From contig NZ_CP141266.1 in the NCBI RefSeq assembly GCF_030540775.2, positions 4,203,001 through 4,267,000 of the forward strand: a stretch of DNA of 64,000 nt, read 5' to 3'. The DNA comes from Flavivirga abyssicola (GTDB lineage: Bacteria > Bacteroidota > Bacteroidia > Flavobacteriales > Flavobacteriaceae). Position numbers and translations under genes: made by a program. The notes below the pieces were generated by a model. The model was not told where the DNA came from. It saw only the letters and a program-made list of their open reading frames with translations, and did not search any database. Below are positions 17,391-26,835 of the stretch, one piece after another; the first letter of the stretch is position 1, and every line of letters begins with the position of its first letter.

Positions 17391-18008
17391 ATGAATACAA
17401 TAGATACTATAATTTTTGACCTTGGTGGGGTTTTAATAGACTGGAATCCTGAATACGTTTATTTGGATGAATTTAATGGAGACCGTGAAAAAATGCAATG
17501 GTTTTTCGATAATATTTGCACAAGCGACTGGAACGAAAATCAGGACGCAGGTTACCCTATGGCAAAAGCAACTGAAGAACGAGTGGCCCTTTTTCCAGAA
17601 CATGAACCCTTAATTAGAATGTTTTATGGAAGATGGGTAGAAATGCTTGGAGAAGAAATAAGTGGTACTGTAAACATTCTTAAAGCACTTAAAACTTCTA
17701 ATAAATATAAAGTTGTTGCTTTAACCAATTGGAGTGGTGAAACCTTCCCTATCGCTCTGGATAAATTTGAGTTTTTACAATGGTTTGAAGGTATCGTCGT
17801 CTCTGGAGATGAAAAAACCAGAAAACCTTTTGATGACATTTATAATCTTACTCTAGATCGTTTTAATGTCACTGCTGAAAAATCAATTTTTATTGATGAT
17901 AACTTAAGAAATATTGAAGCAGCTAACGCTTTGGGCATCAATGGAATTCAGTTTAAATCCCCAGAACAACTTATACAACAATTAAAAAATTATAACATCC
18001 AATTATAA
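17391..18008 (+). CDS. HAD-family phosphatase, YihX-like
   Basis: A 205-residue HAD protein. Motif I reads IIFDLGGVLIDWNP, in which the second Asp is replaced by Gly as in the YihX (glucose-1-phosphate phosphatase) and haloacid-dehalogenase-like branch. Motif II is ALTNWSGE, motif III Lys sits in KTRKPFDDIY and motif IV is SIFIDDNLRNIEAA. Cytoplasmic sugar-phosphate phosphatase is the best guess. Its stop codon overlaps the start of the next gene by one base (TAATG), typical of translational coupling. Confidence 0.8.
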   Translation: MNTIDTIIFDLGGVLIDWNPEYVYLDEFNGDREKMQWFFDNICTSDWNENQDAGYPMAKATEERVALFPEHEPLIRMFYGRWVEMLGEEISGTVNILKALKTSNKYKVVALTNWSGETFPIALDKFEFLQWFEGIVVSGDEKTRKPFDDIYNLTLDRFNVTAEKSIFIDDNLRNIEAANALGINGIQFKSPEQLIQQLKNYNIQL

Positions 18009-18349
18009 TGATAAAAATATACCATAATAATCGCTGTAGTAAATCGCGTTGCGGATTAGAAATACTTGAAAAATCTGATAAGGAATTTGAAATAGTTAAA
18101 TACCTGGAAGATGTTCCAAATAAAAAGGAATTAAAGGATCTTATAAAACTACTTGGTATAAAACCGATAGAATTGGTTAGAAAGAATGAATCTGTTTGGA
18201 AAGAGCGTTTCAAAAACAAAGATTTAAGCGATGAAGACATCATTTCTGCAATGGTTGAAAACCCTAAACTTATAGAACGTCCAATCATTATAAATGGTAA
18301 AAAGGCTGTTATTGGCAGACCTCCCGAAAAAATACTTGATATTATCTAA
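18008..18349 (+). CDS. arsC: ArsC-family thioredoxin-fold reductase
   Basis: A 113-residue protein of the glutaredoxin-linked ArsC family: IYHNNRCSKSRCGLEIL holds the catalytic cysteine in the CSKSR loop, followed by KYLEDVPNKKEL, a LIERPIIINGKKAVIGRPPE stretch and the usual length. In ArsC the final arginine-containing RP motifs bind oxyanion. It may be an arsenate reductase, but many Bacteroidota homologues of this ArsC/Spx-like group are untested. There is no arsenite pump or ArsR nearby, and it is coupled to a sugar phosphatase and prfB, so arsenic resistance is not strongly indicated. Confidence 0.75.
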   Translation: MIKIYHNNRCSKSRCGLEILEKSDKEFEIVKYLEDVPNKKELKDLIKLLGIKPIELVRKNESVWKERFKNKDLSDEDIISAMVENPKLIERPIIINGKKAVIGRPPEKILDII

Positions 18350-18436
18350 TACTTTGCGGTCTCTTATTAACACAATTTTAACCCTTCGTCATTAAACCTT
18401 AAGTTACTTTTACTGTTTTAATAGTAAATGTAATTA

Positions 18437-20896
18437 ATGAATAAATTTATTTCAACTAGCTTGGCTCTTTTATTAGGCATGTTCGCCTCTTATGCTCAAC
18501 CAAAAAACGAAGAGGTTTCAAGAACAGGGTCAGTTATATTAAAAGATGTTATAATAACGGGTAAAGTTCTTGATAAGGAAACCAAAGAACCTCTTGAGTA
18601 TGCCACAGTTTCATTTTTTAATAAACAAAAAAACAAAATCGTTGCAGGCGGCATTACAGATATAAATGGGGCGTTTAGTATTCCTGTCCCTAAAGGGGTT
18701 TACAATATTTCAATTGAATACATTTCCTTTATTACACAAACAATTACAAACAAAAAGATTATATCCGACATAAACCTAGGTACCTTTCTTCTTGAGATTG
18801 ATTTAGAATCACTTGATGAGGTGGAAATAATAGCAGAACGAACTACAGTTGAAATAAAACTTGATAAGAAAATATACAATGTTGGCAAAGACCTTACCGT
18901 TAGCGGTGGTAATGTTAGTGATGTTTTAGATAATGTACCATCCGTATCTGTAGATGGTGAAGGCAATGTGGCTCTAAGAGGAAATGACAATGTACGCATA
19001 CTTATAAATGGTAAACCCTCTGGGTTAGTTGGCCTAAACTCTACAGATGCATTGAAACTACTCCCAGCCGAGTCTATTGAAAAAGTTGAAGTTATAACCT
19101 CGCCTTCCGCCAGATATGAAGCAGAAGGGACAGCAGGTATTTTAAATATTATTTTGCGTCGCAGTAAGTTAATTGGACTTAACGGTTCCGTAACAGCTAA
19201 TGTCGGGCATCCGGATGCTGCCGGGCTTTCTGGAAATATTAACTATAGAACCGGAAATATTAATGTTTTCAGTACAACCTCATATAGGTATAATGAACGT
19301 TTAGGTCACTGGTATAACGACGTAAAATATAACGATATAAATACCCCAGATTTAGATGAAAAAAGAAACTGGGTAGATATAAGGAAAGGTATTACGACTA
19401 ACACAGGTATTGAATGGTACATAAATGATTTAGCTTCATTAACTACAGCTATTGTGTATAGTAATAACAATAACGACGATCGATCCACTAACAATCTAGT
19501 TCAGTTAGATAAAAATACAGGTACAACTACCAGAAACATTAGGTTAAACCCAGAACTTGGAGATAACGAAACGATACAGTATTCTGTTAATTTTGTAAAA
19601 GATTTTAAAGACAGTGATCAAAAATTAACTTTCGATTTTCAGTACGAAAACACTAATAATGATCGAAATTCAATAGTAAATTTTGATGGTGTAAATACTG
19701 AAATGGTCGCAACTTTAATAGATCAAACAAAGATATTATTACAAAGTGATTATGTATTGCCTATTGGTGAAATGAGTCAATTTGAAATAGGATATCGTGG
19801 CGATTTTAGTAATAATACTACCGACTTTAGAGTTGACACGTTAAATGTTAGTACAAATATGTTTGATGTCAATAAAAATCTAACTAATATTTTTAATTTT
19901 AAACAATATTTAACTGCTGCATATATTCAATTTGGTAGTAAAATAGATAAGTTTTCATACTTACTAGGGTTACGTTTAGAAAACACAAGAACGACCTTAG
20001 ATCAACCTACTACAGGAGACTTTAAAAGAAAAAACCTCACAGGTTTATTTCCTACTGTTAATTTAAATTACGAAATAAGCGAAGATGAAAGCTTCACCCT
20101 CGGCTATAATCGTCGGTTAAGAAGGCCCAGAGGTTTTATGTTAAACCCCTTTCCTTCAAGATCTAGTATAACTAATGTATTTCAAGGTAATCCAGATTTA
20201 GATCCGACCTACACAGATAGATTTGAATTGGGCTATTTAAATAGGTTTAATAATAAATTCACATTAAGCTCTGCCCTATACTACGGTCATTCTACTAATG
20301 TGATGACATTTGTAAGTAGACAAACAGGGGAAACTGTTATTATAAATGGTGAAGAATTTCCAGTTATTGAAAGAGGCCCAGTAAATTTAGCTACAGCAAA
20401 CAGGTATGGTTTCGAATTTAATTTAAACTATAGTCCTTCTAGAAAATGGCGCGTAAATACAGATTTCAATATTTTTAAATTTAAAAGAGATGGCAACTTT
20501 GAAGGTATAAATTTAGATGCAGATAATTTAAACTGGTCGGCTAGATTAACTAATAAATTAACATTGCCTTATAAAGTAGATTGGCAAACTACCATGAATT
20601 ATAATGGACCAAGTGATGATGCACAAAATAATAGAAAAGGGAGGTTAACTACTAATCTAGCATTTAGTAAAGACTTATTTAAGGAAAAAGCTTCTATAGC
20701 ATTTAATATTAGGGATGTTTTTAATAGTAATATTTTTAAAAATCATATTACAGCAGAAACTTTCACAGCAGATCAAGAAATTCAATTTAGAGGAGGACGC
20801 ATCTATAATCTATCGTTTACGTATAGGTTTAATCAACAGAAAAAACGAGAACGTAATGGTGATAATTTCGATGGCGGTGGTGGCGTAGAAATGTAA
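18437..20896 (+). CDS. TonB-dependent receptor-like outer membrane protein with carboxypeptidase-regulatory N-domain
   Basis: An 819-residue protein. The signal peptide is MNKFISTSLALLLGMFASYAQ. Residues about 37-120 form a CarboxypepD_reg-like beta-sandwich (ITGKVLDKETKEPLEYATVSF). Residues about 130-240 are the plug (NVSDVLDNVPSVSVDGEGNVALRG; VRILINGKPSGLVG; IEKVEVITSPSARYEAEGTAGILNIIL). The rest is a beta-barrel of the outer-membrane beta-barrel family 3 type. It lacks the SusC signature and no SusD gene follows. This type is often linked to metal, siderophore or peptide uptake, but the substrate is open. The C-terminal glycine-rich GDNFDGGGGVEM follows the last strand and is unusual for a barrel end. 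Confidence 0.85.
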   Translation: MNKFISTSLALLLGMFASYAQPKNEEVSRTGSVILKDVIITGKVLDKETKEPLEYATVSFFNKQKNKIVAGGITDINGAFSIPVPKGVYNISIEYISFITQTITNKKIISDINLGTFLLEIDLESLDEVEIIAERTTVEIKLDKKIYNVGKDLTVSGGNVSDVLDNVPSVSVDGEGNVALRGNDNVRILINGKPSGLVGLNSTDALKLLPAESIEKVEVITSPSARYEAEGTAGILNIILRRSKLIGLNGSVTANVGHPDAAGLSGNINYRTGNINVFSTTSYRYNERLGHWYNDVKYNDINTPDLDEKRNWVDIRKGITTNTGIEWYINDLASLTTAIVYSNNNNDDRSTNNLVQLDKNTGTTTRNIRLNPELGDNETIQYSVNFVKDFKDSDQKLTFDFQYENTNNDRNSIVNFDGVNTEMVATLIDQTKILLQSDYVLPIGEMSQFEIGYRGDFSNNTTDFRVDTLNVSTNMFDVNKNLTNIFNFKQYLTAAYIQFGSKIDKFSYLLGLRLENTRTTLDQPTTGDFKRKNLTGLFPTVNLNYEISEDESFTLGYNRRLRRPRGFMLNPFPSRSSITNVFQGNPDLDPTYTDRFELGYLNRFNNKFTLSSALYYGHSTNVMTFVSRQTGETVIINGEEFPVIERGPVNLATANRYGFEFNLNYSPSRKWRVNTDFNIFKFKRDGNFEGINLDADNLNWSARLTNKLTLPYKVDWQTTMNYNGPSDDAQNNRKGRLTTNLAFSKDLFKEKASIAFNIRDVFNSNIFKNHITAETFTADQEIQFRGGRIYNLSFTYRFNQQKKRERNGDNFDGGGGVEM

Positions 20897-20907
20897 ATTG
20901 AAGTCAT

Positions 20908-20944
20908 AAAAAAAGGAAGCTAAAATCATTAGCTTCCTTTTTTT
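20908..20944. terminator. Bidirectional intrinsic terminator
   Basis: A stem of about 15 bp (20908-20922 with 20930-20944; core GGAAGCTA / TAGCTTCC) flanked by A and T runs, between the TonB receptor gene and the convergent 58-aa gene. Confidence 0.85.
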
Positions 20945-20967
20945 ATTAATTATTTAGTCAAATAATG

Positions 20968-21144
20968 TTATGAATTTTGACGTTTTGCTTTTTTCTCTTC
21001 TCTAATTTCTTTTAATCTTTCGATTAAAGAACCTCCTATCCAATAAGGTATAACAAAAGTTAATAAGAATATCATTAACCAAAATCCTATTGTTAATATG
21101 GTTAAGAAAGCTAAAAATCCTAAATATTGATCAAAATCAAACAT
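20968..21144 (-). CDS. 58-residue membrane protein, unannotated small gene
   Basis: The minus strand from ATG 21144 to TAA 20968 encodes 58 residues. Residues about 8-36 are one or two hydrophobic helices (FLAFLTILTIGFWLMIFLL then FVIPYWIGG), and the last 20 residues are highly charged (ERLKEIREEKKAKRQ), predicting an inner-membrane anchor with a basic cytoplasmic tail. The gene has its own well-formed promoter (21175-21205) and a terminator beyond its stop, which support a real gene despite its size. Function unknown. Confidence 0.75.
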   Translation of the reverse strand: MFDFDQYLGFLAFLTILTIGFWLMIFLLTFVIPYWIGGSLIERLKEIREEKKAKRQNS

Positions 21145-21174
21145 AATTGTAAGTGTCTTTTAAAAAATCTTATG

Positions 21175-21205
21175 CAAAGATAATGCAAAGCTATTTGTTA
21201 CACAA
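21175..21205 (-). promoter_or_regulatory. Promoter of the 58-aa membrane protein gene
   Basis: On the minus strand TTG (21203-21205), 20 bases, then TATCTTTG (21175-21182): both Bacteroidota elements at ideal spacing. The start codon follows about 30 bp downstream. Confidence 0.7.
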
Positions 21206-21237
21206 TATCAAATTAAAATTTATTAGAAGAGTTATCC

Positions 21238-21879
21238 TTAATTTAAATTAGGCTGTGGTGTCATTCTCAAGTAAGGTTTAACTTCTTTAAACCCTTTAGG
21301 AAAAATGCCTGGGATATCTTCTGTTGCTACTGCTGGTACAACAACACAATCATCTCCATTATTCCAATTTGCTGGAGTTGCCACTTTATGGTATGCTGTT
21401 AATTGCAAAGAATCGATAACGCGTAATAATTCATCAAAATTTCTACCAGTTGATGCAGGGTAAGTTATAGTTAGTTTCACTTTTTTATCTGCACCAATAA
21501 CAAAAACCGATCGTACTGTTAACTTACTATCCGCATTAGGATGAATCATATCATACAGTTCTGATACTTTTCTATCTTCATCTGCAATAATAGGAAAGTT
21601 AACTGTCGTTTCCTGTGTTTCATTAATATCATTAATCCAACCATGATGCGAGTCGATACCATCTACGCTAAGTGCAACCACTTTTACATTACGTTTATCA
21701 AATTCAGCTTTATATTTTGCTACTGTTCCCAATTCTGTTGTGCAAACTGGGGTGTAATCTGCTGGGTGTGAAAATAAAATACCCCAACTATCTCCTAACC
21801 AATCATGAAAATTAATAGTACCCTCTGTTGATTCTGCTGTAAAATTTGGAGCTACGTCCCCTAATCTAATTGCTGCCAT
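21238..21879 (-). CDS. Peroxiredoxin, Prx6 (1-Cys) type
   Basis: A 213-residue thiol peroxidase. The peroxidatic cysteine is in SHPADYTPVCTTELG, the arginine of the active site in KLTVRSVFVIG, and the C-terminal dimerisation arm (YHKVATPANWNNGDDCVVVPA) is that of the Prx6 subfamily. The second cysteine in the arm, GDDC, recurs in bacterial members and could make it an atypical 2-Cys enzyme. It detoxifies hydrogen peroxide and organic hydroperoxides in the cytoplasm. It stands alone, divergent from fumC, with a 210-bp spacer. Confidence 0.92.
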   Translation of the reverse strand: MAAIRLGDVAPNFTAESTEGTINFHDWLGDSWGILFSHPADYTPVCTTELGTVAKYKAEFDKRNVKVVALSVDGIDSHHGWINDINETQETTVNFPIIADEDRKVSELYDMIHPNADSKLTVRSVFVIGADKKVKLTITYPASTGRNFDELLRVIDSLQLTAYHKVATPANWNNGDDCVVVPAVATEDIPGIFPKGFKEVKPYLRMTPQPNLN

Positions 21880-22056
21880 AATTATGATTTTTAAATGTTT
21901 ATAAAATTAATTTTGTATAAATAAATGTCTATTCTTTATAATCCACTACAAGATACTATTTTTACAAGAGATATTATAAATAAGTATGTTAGACAAGTGT
22001 TAAAAAAGTCTTTAAAAAACTAACATATATCATATTAAAAAGCATCTCAAAACAAT

Positions 22057-22064
22057 TAACTTTG
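22057..22064 (+). promoter_or_regulatory. -7 box for fumC
   Basis: TAACTTTG matches TAnnTTTG, 25 bp before the fumC ATG; the -33 TTG is not evident. Confidence 0.5.
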
Positions 22065-22089
22065 TAACTTAAATTTAATCATTAAAGAG

Positions 22090-23487
22090 ATGAGTTACAG
22101 AATAGAGAAAGATACTATGGGAGAGGTTAAAGTTCCTGCTGATAAGCTTTGGGGGGCTCAAACTGAACGATCAAGAAACAATTTTAAAATTGGAGCTCCA
22201 GCTTCTATGCCACTAGAAATAATTTACGGATTTGCGTATCTAAAAAAAGCTGCTGCATATACCAATTGCAAACTTGGAGTTTTATCTACTGAAAAACGAG
22301 ATTTAATTGCTAGTGTTTGTGATGAAATATTAGAAGGTAAACACGATGATCAATTCCCTTTAGTTATATGGCAAACTGGATCGGGAACTCAAAGTAACAT
22401 GAATGTTAATGAGGTTATTGCAAACAGAGCACACCAAATAGCTGGAAAAGTAATTGGAGAAGGGGAAAAAACGATTCAACCAAATGATGATGTTAATAAA
22501 TCTCAATCTTCTAACGACACCTTCCCTACCGGTATGCATATAGCTGCTTACAAAAAAGTAGTTGAAACAACCATTCCTGGTATAAAACAATTACGAGATA
22601 CTTTAAATAAAAAATCTAATGACTTCAAACACGTGGTAAAAATTGGACGTACCCATTTAATGGATGCTACGCCACTTACACTCGGACAAGAACTTTCGGG
22701 TTATGTCGCTCAATTAGACCATGGTATTAAAGCTTTAGAAAATACATTACCACATTTAAGTGAATTAGCACTTGGTGGTACTGCAGTTGGAACAGGCTTG
22801 AACACACCGAAAGGATACAGCAAGCTCGTTGCAGAATATATAGCAGAATTTACAGATTTACCTTTTGTAACAGCACCAAACAAATTTGAGGCTCTAGCTG
22901 CCCATGATGCTTTAGTAGAAACCCATGGTGCATTAAAACAAATAGCCGTTTCTTTAAATAAAATTGCAAATGATGTTAGAATGATGGCTTCTGGACCACG
23001 TTCAGGTATTGGAGAAATCATCATTCCTGCCAATGAACCAGGAAGTTCTATCATGCCGGGAAAAGTTAATCCAACTCAATGTGAAGCATTAACTATGGTT
23101 TGTGCTCAAGTTATGGGGAACGATGTAGCTATTTCTGTAGGTGGCCTACAAGGACATTATGAATTAAATGTGTTTAAACCTGTAATGGCCGCAAACGTAT
23201 TACATTCGGCACAGTTGATTGGTGATGCTTGTGTAAGTTTTGATTTAAATTGTGCGGTAGGTATAGAACCTAATAACGAAGTTATTACTAAATTACTAAA
23301 CAACTCTTTAATGCTAGTCACTGCTTTAAACACAAAAATTGGTTATTACAAAGCTGCTGAAATTGCTAATACTGCTCATAAAAATGGGACGACATTAAAA
23401 GAAGAAGCTGTTAATTTAGGTTATGTTACTGCTGAAGATTACGATAACTGGGTTAAACCCGAAGATATGGTAGGAAGCCTAAAATAA
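22090..23487 (+). CDS. fumC: Fumarate hydratase class II
   Basis: A 465-residue homotetrameric, iron-free fumarase of the citric acid cycle. Starts [16 protein letters not shown] with the [12 protein letters not shown] loop; substrate-binding [35 protein letters not shown] with the catalytic His, and the signature [17 protein letters not shown] with the catalytic Ser loop. Length is normal. It is a single-gene unit ending in a strong hairpin. Confidence 0.97.
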   Translation: MSYRIEKDTMGEVKVPADKLWGAQTERSRNNFKIGAPASMPLEIIYGFAYLKKAAAYTNCKLGVLSTEKRDLIASVCDEILEGKHDDQFPLVIWQTGSGTQSNMNVNEVIANRAHQIAGKVIGEGEKTIQPNDDVNKSQSSNDTFPTGMHIAAYKKVVETTIPGIKQLRDTLNKKSNDFKHVVKIGRTHLMDATPLTLGQELSGYVAQLDHGIKALENTLPHLSELALGGTAVGTGLNTPKGYSKLVAEYIAEFTDLPFVTAPNKFEALAAHDALVETHGALKQIAVSLNKIANDVRMMASGPRSGIGEIIIPANEPGSSIMPGKVNPTQCEALTMVCAQVMGNDVAISVGGLQGHYELNVFKPVMAANVLHSAQLIGDACVSFDLNCAVGIEPNNEVITKLLNNSLMLVTALNTKIGYYKAAEIANTAHKNGTTLKEEAVNLGYVTAEDYDNWVKPEDMVGSLK

Positions 23488-23507
23488 TTTCATAAAAATA
23501 TAGCATA

Positions 23508-23542
23508 AAAAAACAGGTAAATATTAGATTACCTGTTTTTTT
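23508..23542. terminator. Intrinsic terminator after fumC
   Basis: A 13-bp stem (23508-23520 with 23529-23541; core ACAGGTAA / TTACCTGT) followed by a run of T. Confidence 0.85.
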
Positions 23543-23637
23543 TGGTTGGTTAGTTAGCTATCAATCCTTTTATTTAAAAATGAAAAGGAAATCGTTCCAA
23601 ATATATAATTAAACATTTAATCGATAGTTAACAAATG

Positions 23638-24213
23638 TTAATTCTTATCAATTTTTTTTCTTATTCTACTTAATTGTACTGGGGTTATGCTCAAATATGA
23701 TGCTATGTGGTACTGTGGAATTAAATCATCTATTCCAGATATTTTCTTTCTCAACTTTAAATATCGCTCTGTGGCATCCATAGAAATAAACTCCAATTGA
23801 CGTTCTTCATATTTGATAAAAACACGTTCTAAAACTTTGCTATACAAATTGCTAATATGAATATCTTCTGCGCAAAGTCTAGTAACTTCTTCGAAACTTA
23901 ACTCATACACTTTACATTCAGTAAGTGTTTCGTAAGTTAGTTTAGAAGGTTGTTTTTTAATCAAAGCTGTAAGTGACCCAACAAAGCTAAAAGGCATAAA
24001 AAAATTCTTATTATACTCCTTTCCTTTTTCTGAACTAAGATAAGCACGTATCATTCCAGATATTAGCATATAGATTTTATCTGGAACCTCCCCTGGTTTA
24101 TCTATTTGATATCCCTTTTCAAGTTTTCTAAACGTAGATATACTGGTAAGCTTCTCAAAAGTTTCTTCTGAAACATCTAAAAATGAATTTAAAAAAATAA
24201 CATTTGGATTCAT
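23638..24213 (-). CDS. Crp/Fnr-family transcriptional regulator
   Basis: A 191-residue protein with an N-terminal cyclic-nucleotide-binding beta-roll (residues about 20-110, DKIYMLISGMIRAYLSS) and a C-terminal winged helix (IPQYHIASYLSITPVQLSRIRKKI). The residues that contact cAMP in Crp are not conserved, and there is no FNR-type cysteine cluster, so it belongs to the broad Bacteroidota Crp-like group with unknown ligand. It is convergent with fumC; targets unknown. The element downstream on the plus strand (24257) is a MITE located 43 bp beyond its start codon, so the MITE sits in its promoter region. Confidence 0.85.
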   Translation of the reverse strand: MNPNVIFLNSFLDVSEETFEKLTSISTFRKLEKGYQIDKPGEVPDKIYMLISGMIRAYLSSEKGKEYNKNFFMPFSFVGSLTALIKKQPSKLTYETLTECKVYELSFEEVTRLCAEDIHISNLYSKVLERVFIKYEERQLEFISMDATERYLKLRKKISGIDDLIPQYHIASYLSITPVQLSRIRKKIDKN

Positions 24214-24256
24214 TGTCTATAATTTTTAAGCTGCTTCAGATACATTTAGAGTTAAT

Positions 24257-24416
24257 GAACTCATCTTGACTTTTTCTATTTCCTAAAAAATGGCCAAAAT
24301 TCGCCCATATTTTGTTACTGTTTTTATGCTTAGCACTGCTATGCCTTGCAAAAAATGCCTCATCTGAACAAATTTTATCTCATTTTCGGTTAAAAACAAA
24401 AAGTCAAGATGAGTTC
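24257..24416 (-). mobile_element. MITE-like element, copy 2 (160 bp), inverted
   Basis: Same 160-bp element as 770-929 in the opposite orientation, with 19-bp terminal inverted repeats identical to each other here (GAACTCATCTTGACTTTTT at 24257-24275 and its complement at 24398-24416). The flanking AAT/ATT extend the palindrome by three bases. Placed just upstream of the Crp-like regulator, it may supply or disturb its promoter. Confidence 0.8.
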
Positions 24417-24729
24417 ATTGTGTACCTGTATTGAAAACAAAATTAAAACATAGTTTAATTGTTATCAATGATGACATTTCAGTATATAGTAAAATAACAC
24501 CTTCTGTAAAATTACTAATAAATTTCTCTATAATTTGCAGATAAATTTGTTTAGATGCACTATTTCGTGAGCATCTTGAAAGACCAGAACGTATTATTCG
24601 ATAAATGGTCATTCTTCCCATATAACCCAATAATATTAATTTTGTAGGTTAAATTCAGTACAAACCTAGTAGTTTTTCTTATGGTTTTTCAGATTTAAAT
24701 TAATAATTGAGCGTTAAAATTATGGTATA

Positions 24730-24761
24730 AAGAAGCCTCAAGTAAAAACTTGAGGCTTCTT
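24730..24761 (-). terminator. Intrinsic terminator
   Basis: A 14-bp perfect stem (24730-24743 with 24748-24761; core GAAGCCTCAAG) 26 bp beyond the stop of the coiled-coil membrane protein gene. Its T-run is short. Confidence 0.75.
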
Positions 24762-24786
24762 TCTGCTCTTAAGTGTTATATATGAT

Positions 24787-25671
24787 TCACTTTAAAGTAA
24801 ATTCTGAACTTGATACAAGATCTTTTTCATTAAAAACGTTAACAATATAACGTCCTTTTTCAAAATTACCTTTTCCTTTTGATGCTACGAATTCACATAT
24901 ATTAAGGCTAGCATTTTCGTAATTAAACTTACTAATAATACTATAATTTAATGTTTTCCCATCAAAATAAACTTGATCATTTAATCCTAAAGTATTATTT
25001 TTTGGGTCAATTACCTGTACATATAATTCTTGGTCTCCAGCTTGAACTAAACCATTTTTAGCAACAGTAAAACATACTCTAATTTTGTCTGTACGACTAG
25101 CTCTCTCTGTTGGTATTAGTTTTCCTGAAGTTCTTTCAATAACTCCAAAACCTTTTAATCCAACCGTATTTAAAACTGCTGCATTTTCAACTACTTCGGC
25201 TAAAGCATTATTTTGAACTAATAGAGAATCAGTAAACATAGTACGCTCTTCTAAACGCACACGGGTACTATCTAAAGATGTAGCCAAATATGAATTCTCA
25301 ACTCTTAACGAATCATTTTGTGCCATTAATACATCCATTTCCTTTTGTAAGGATTGATATTTCTTTTTGTATCTCCATAAACTTTTTACGTTAGTTTCAG
25401 AAATCTTTAATGAGTCAATTAAACCTTGGATACGTGCTCTTGCATCAGTTAAATTTTTGTTTGCGACATCATTTTCGCTAATAGCCACATCATACTGTTT
25501 TGCCATAGCGTTTAAATCGTTCATAACTAATTGCTTCTCTTCTGTTAAATCTTTTTGTATCTGATTACTGCTCTTATACAAATTCATTGTATAAAACCCA
25601 GTTCCTAAGAATAAAACTAATGCAATTCCTAATCCTACTTTAAGCCCCATATTGCTCTTGCTGTTTTCCAT
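24787..25671 (-). CDS. Anchored coiled-coil envelope protein, function unknown
   Basis: A 294-residue protein: a transmembrane helix at about 10-29 (LKVGLGIALVLFLGTGFYTM), a long coiled coil from about 35 to 165 with many heptads (LTDARARIQGLIDSLKISE; LQKEMDVLMAQNDSLRVEN), and a C-terminal globular beta domain (IRVCFTVAKNGLVQAGDQELYVQVIDPKN). Homologues in flavobacteria are sometimes labelled 'chromosome partitioning protein ParA', which the sequence does not support: there is no Walker motif. Orientation with the globular part in the periplasm is likely. It has its own promoter. Confidence 0.7.
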   Translation of the reverse strand: MENSKSNMGLKVGLGIALVLFLGTGFYTMNLYKSSNQIQKDLTEEKQLVMNDLNAMAKQYDVAISENDVANKNLTDARARIQGLIDSLKISETNVKSLWRYKKKYQSLQKEMDVLMAQNDSLRVENSYLATSLDSTRVRLEERTMFTDSLLVQNNALAEVVENAAVLNTVGLKGFGVIERTSGKLIPTERASRTDKIRVCFTVAKNGLVQAGDQELYVQVIDPKNNTLGLNDQVYFDGKTLNYSIISKFNYENASLNICEFVASKGKGNFEKGRYIVNVFNEKDLVSSSEFTLK

Positions 25672-25745
25672 AATTACTTGTTTTTAAGTGTTTTTAAAAT
25701 CTAGTGCTGTTATAATATTAATAGTTTATTTTTTTATGCCGTAAA

Positions 25746-25775
25746 CAAATATAATGGTGTATTTTTAGTACTCAA
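25746..25775 (-). promoter_or_regulatory. Promoter of the coiled-coil protein gene
   Basis: Minus strand: TTG at 25773-25775, 19 bases, TATATTTG at 25746-25753. Both elements and the spacing are canonical; the leader is about 68 nt. Confidence 0.65.
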
Positions 25776-25792
25776 AAATTTATTTACATAAA

Positions 25793-26803
25793 ATGGATAA
25801 ACTAGTTTTATTTAAAAATTCTTCACGAAATAAATTATTAAACAAACGCCTTGGTGAATCCAAATTTGGCCAACATGTTAAAATATTAACCAGCATTTCC
25901 AATATATACGAACAACTTAAAAATTTGGATGTTGTTTATGTAGTAATTGGTCTACCAGAAGATGTGGGAGTATTTGCAAACCATGGAAAAACAGGAGCTT
26001 CAAAGGCTTGGGAGTCCGCCATTAAAGTTTTGTTAAACATTCAAAGTAATCATTATACAAAGGCAGAAAACGTTTTAATTTTGGGGCATCTTGATTTTTC
26101 TTCAGAGATGTTAGAGGTTTCAAAGCTGGATGTTTCTAAGAAAAAAGATATTTTAAAAGCTAGAAAAATAGTTACGAAGATTGATAACCATGTATCCTAT
26201 ATTATCAATCAAATAGTTTTAGCAGGTAAAAAACCAATTATTATTGGTGGCGGACACAATAATGCCTATGGAAATATTAAAGGCGCTTCATTGGCATTTA
26301 ACAAACCTATTAATGTTATTAATTTTGATGCGCATTCAGATTTTAGACCAGAGGAAGGGCGCCATAGCGGAAATGGTTTTAGTTATGCTTATGCTGAAGG
26401 GTTTTTAAAAAACTATTTTATTTTCGGTCTACATGAAAATTACACTTCAGAGAAATTATTTAAGACCCTTAATAAAGTAAAGCCTTTAAAGTATAATACA
26501 TTCGAATCTTTAGAAATTAGAAAAGAATTAAAGTTTAAAAGTGAATTAAATCGTGCATTAATACATATTTCTAAAGCACCATTTGGTATTGAAATAGATT
26601 GTGATGCCATTGAAAACATTCCAAGCAGTGCCTGCACACCTAGCGGTTTTAGTGTTAATAAAACCAGACAGTTTTTAAACTTTTTTGCCAAACAGGATAA
26701 TGCCTGTTATTTACATATCTGTGAAGCTGCTCCAGATAAAAAAACAAGTACCAAGGTTGGAAAACTTATTACCTATTTAATTACAGATTTTATAAAGTCA
26801 TAG
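25793..26803 (+). CDS. Arginase-superfamily hydrolase, formimidoylglutamase-like
   Basis: A 336-residue ureohydrolase. The binuclear manganese ligands are all present: His in GGGHNNAYG, Asp-x-His-x-Asp in NFDAHSDFR, and Asp-x-Asp in EIDCDAIE. The form EGRHSGNGFSYA and the overall length match the Bacteroidota formimidoylglutamase (HutG-like) group, which hydrolyses N-formimidoyl-glutamate in histidine degradation. No hutH, hutU or hutI gene lies nearby, so agmatinase- or arginase-type activity is not excluded. Confidence 0.8.
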   Translation: MDKLVLFKNSSRNKLLNKRLGESKFGQHVKILTSISNIYEQLKNLDVVYVVIGLPEDVGVFANHGKTGASKAWESAIKVLLNIQSNHYTKAENVLILGHLDFSSEMLEVSKLDVSKKKDILKARKIVTKIDNHVSYIINQIVLAGKKPIIIGGGHNNAYGNIKGASLAFNKPINVINFDAHSDFRPEEGRHSGNGFSYAYAEGFLKNYFIFGLHENYTSEKLFKTLNKVKPLKYNTFESLEIRKELKFKSELNRALIHISKAPFGIEIDCDAIENIPSSACTPSGFSVNKTRQFLNFFAKQDNACYLHICEAAPDKKTSTKVGKLITYLITDFIKS

Positions 26804-26835
26804 TATCTATGTATTAAATTTTTAATATTAATTAA

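Larger units (their letters stand above)
24214..24786. other. 573-bp gene-free stretch: MITE copy 2, AT-rich filler, terminator
   Basis: It holds the upstream region of the Crp-like gene, the second MITE (24257-24416), about 310 bp in which I recognise nothing, and a hairpin at 24730-24761. A 71-codon frame on the minus strand here ends at the MITE edge, has no promoter and looks random. Confidence 0.6.

Noticed and set aside
18008-18349. Arsenic-resistance operon
   Set aside because: No ArsR, ArsB or Acr3 gene is adjacent, and the gene is coupled to a HAD phosphatase and prfB.
18437-20896. SusC/SusD polysaccharide-utilisation locus
   Set aside because: The receptor is not SusC-like in detail, and no SusD gene or glycoside hydrolase is adjacent.
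770-24416. Composite transposon bounded by the two MITEs
   Set aside because: The 23 kb between them contain core genes such as prfB and fumC, so joint transfer is unlikely; inversion between them remains possible.
24415-24630. 71-codon minus-strand frame next to MITE copy 2
   Set aside because: Ends at the MITE edge, shows no family pattern, no promoter, and lies in AT-rich filler.
24787-25671. Chromosome-partitioning (ParA) function
   Set aside because: The label is seen on homologues, but the protein is a membrane-anchored coiled coil with no Walker motif.
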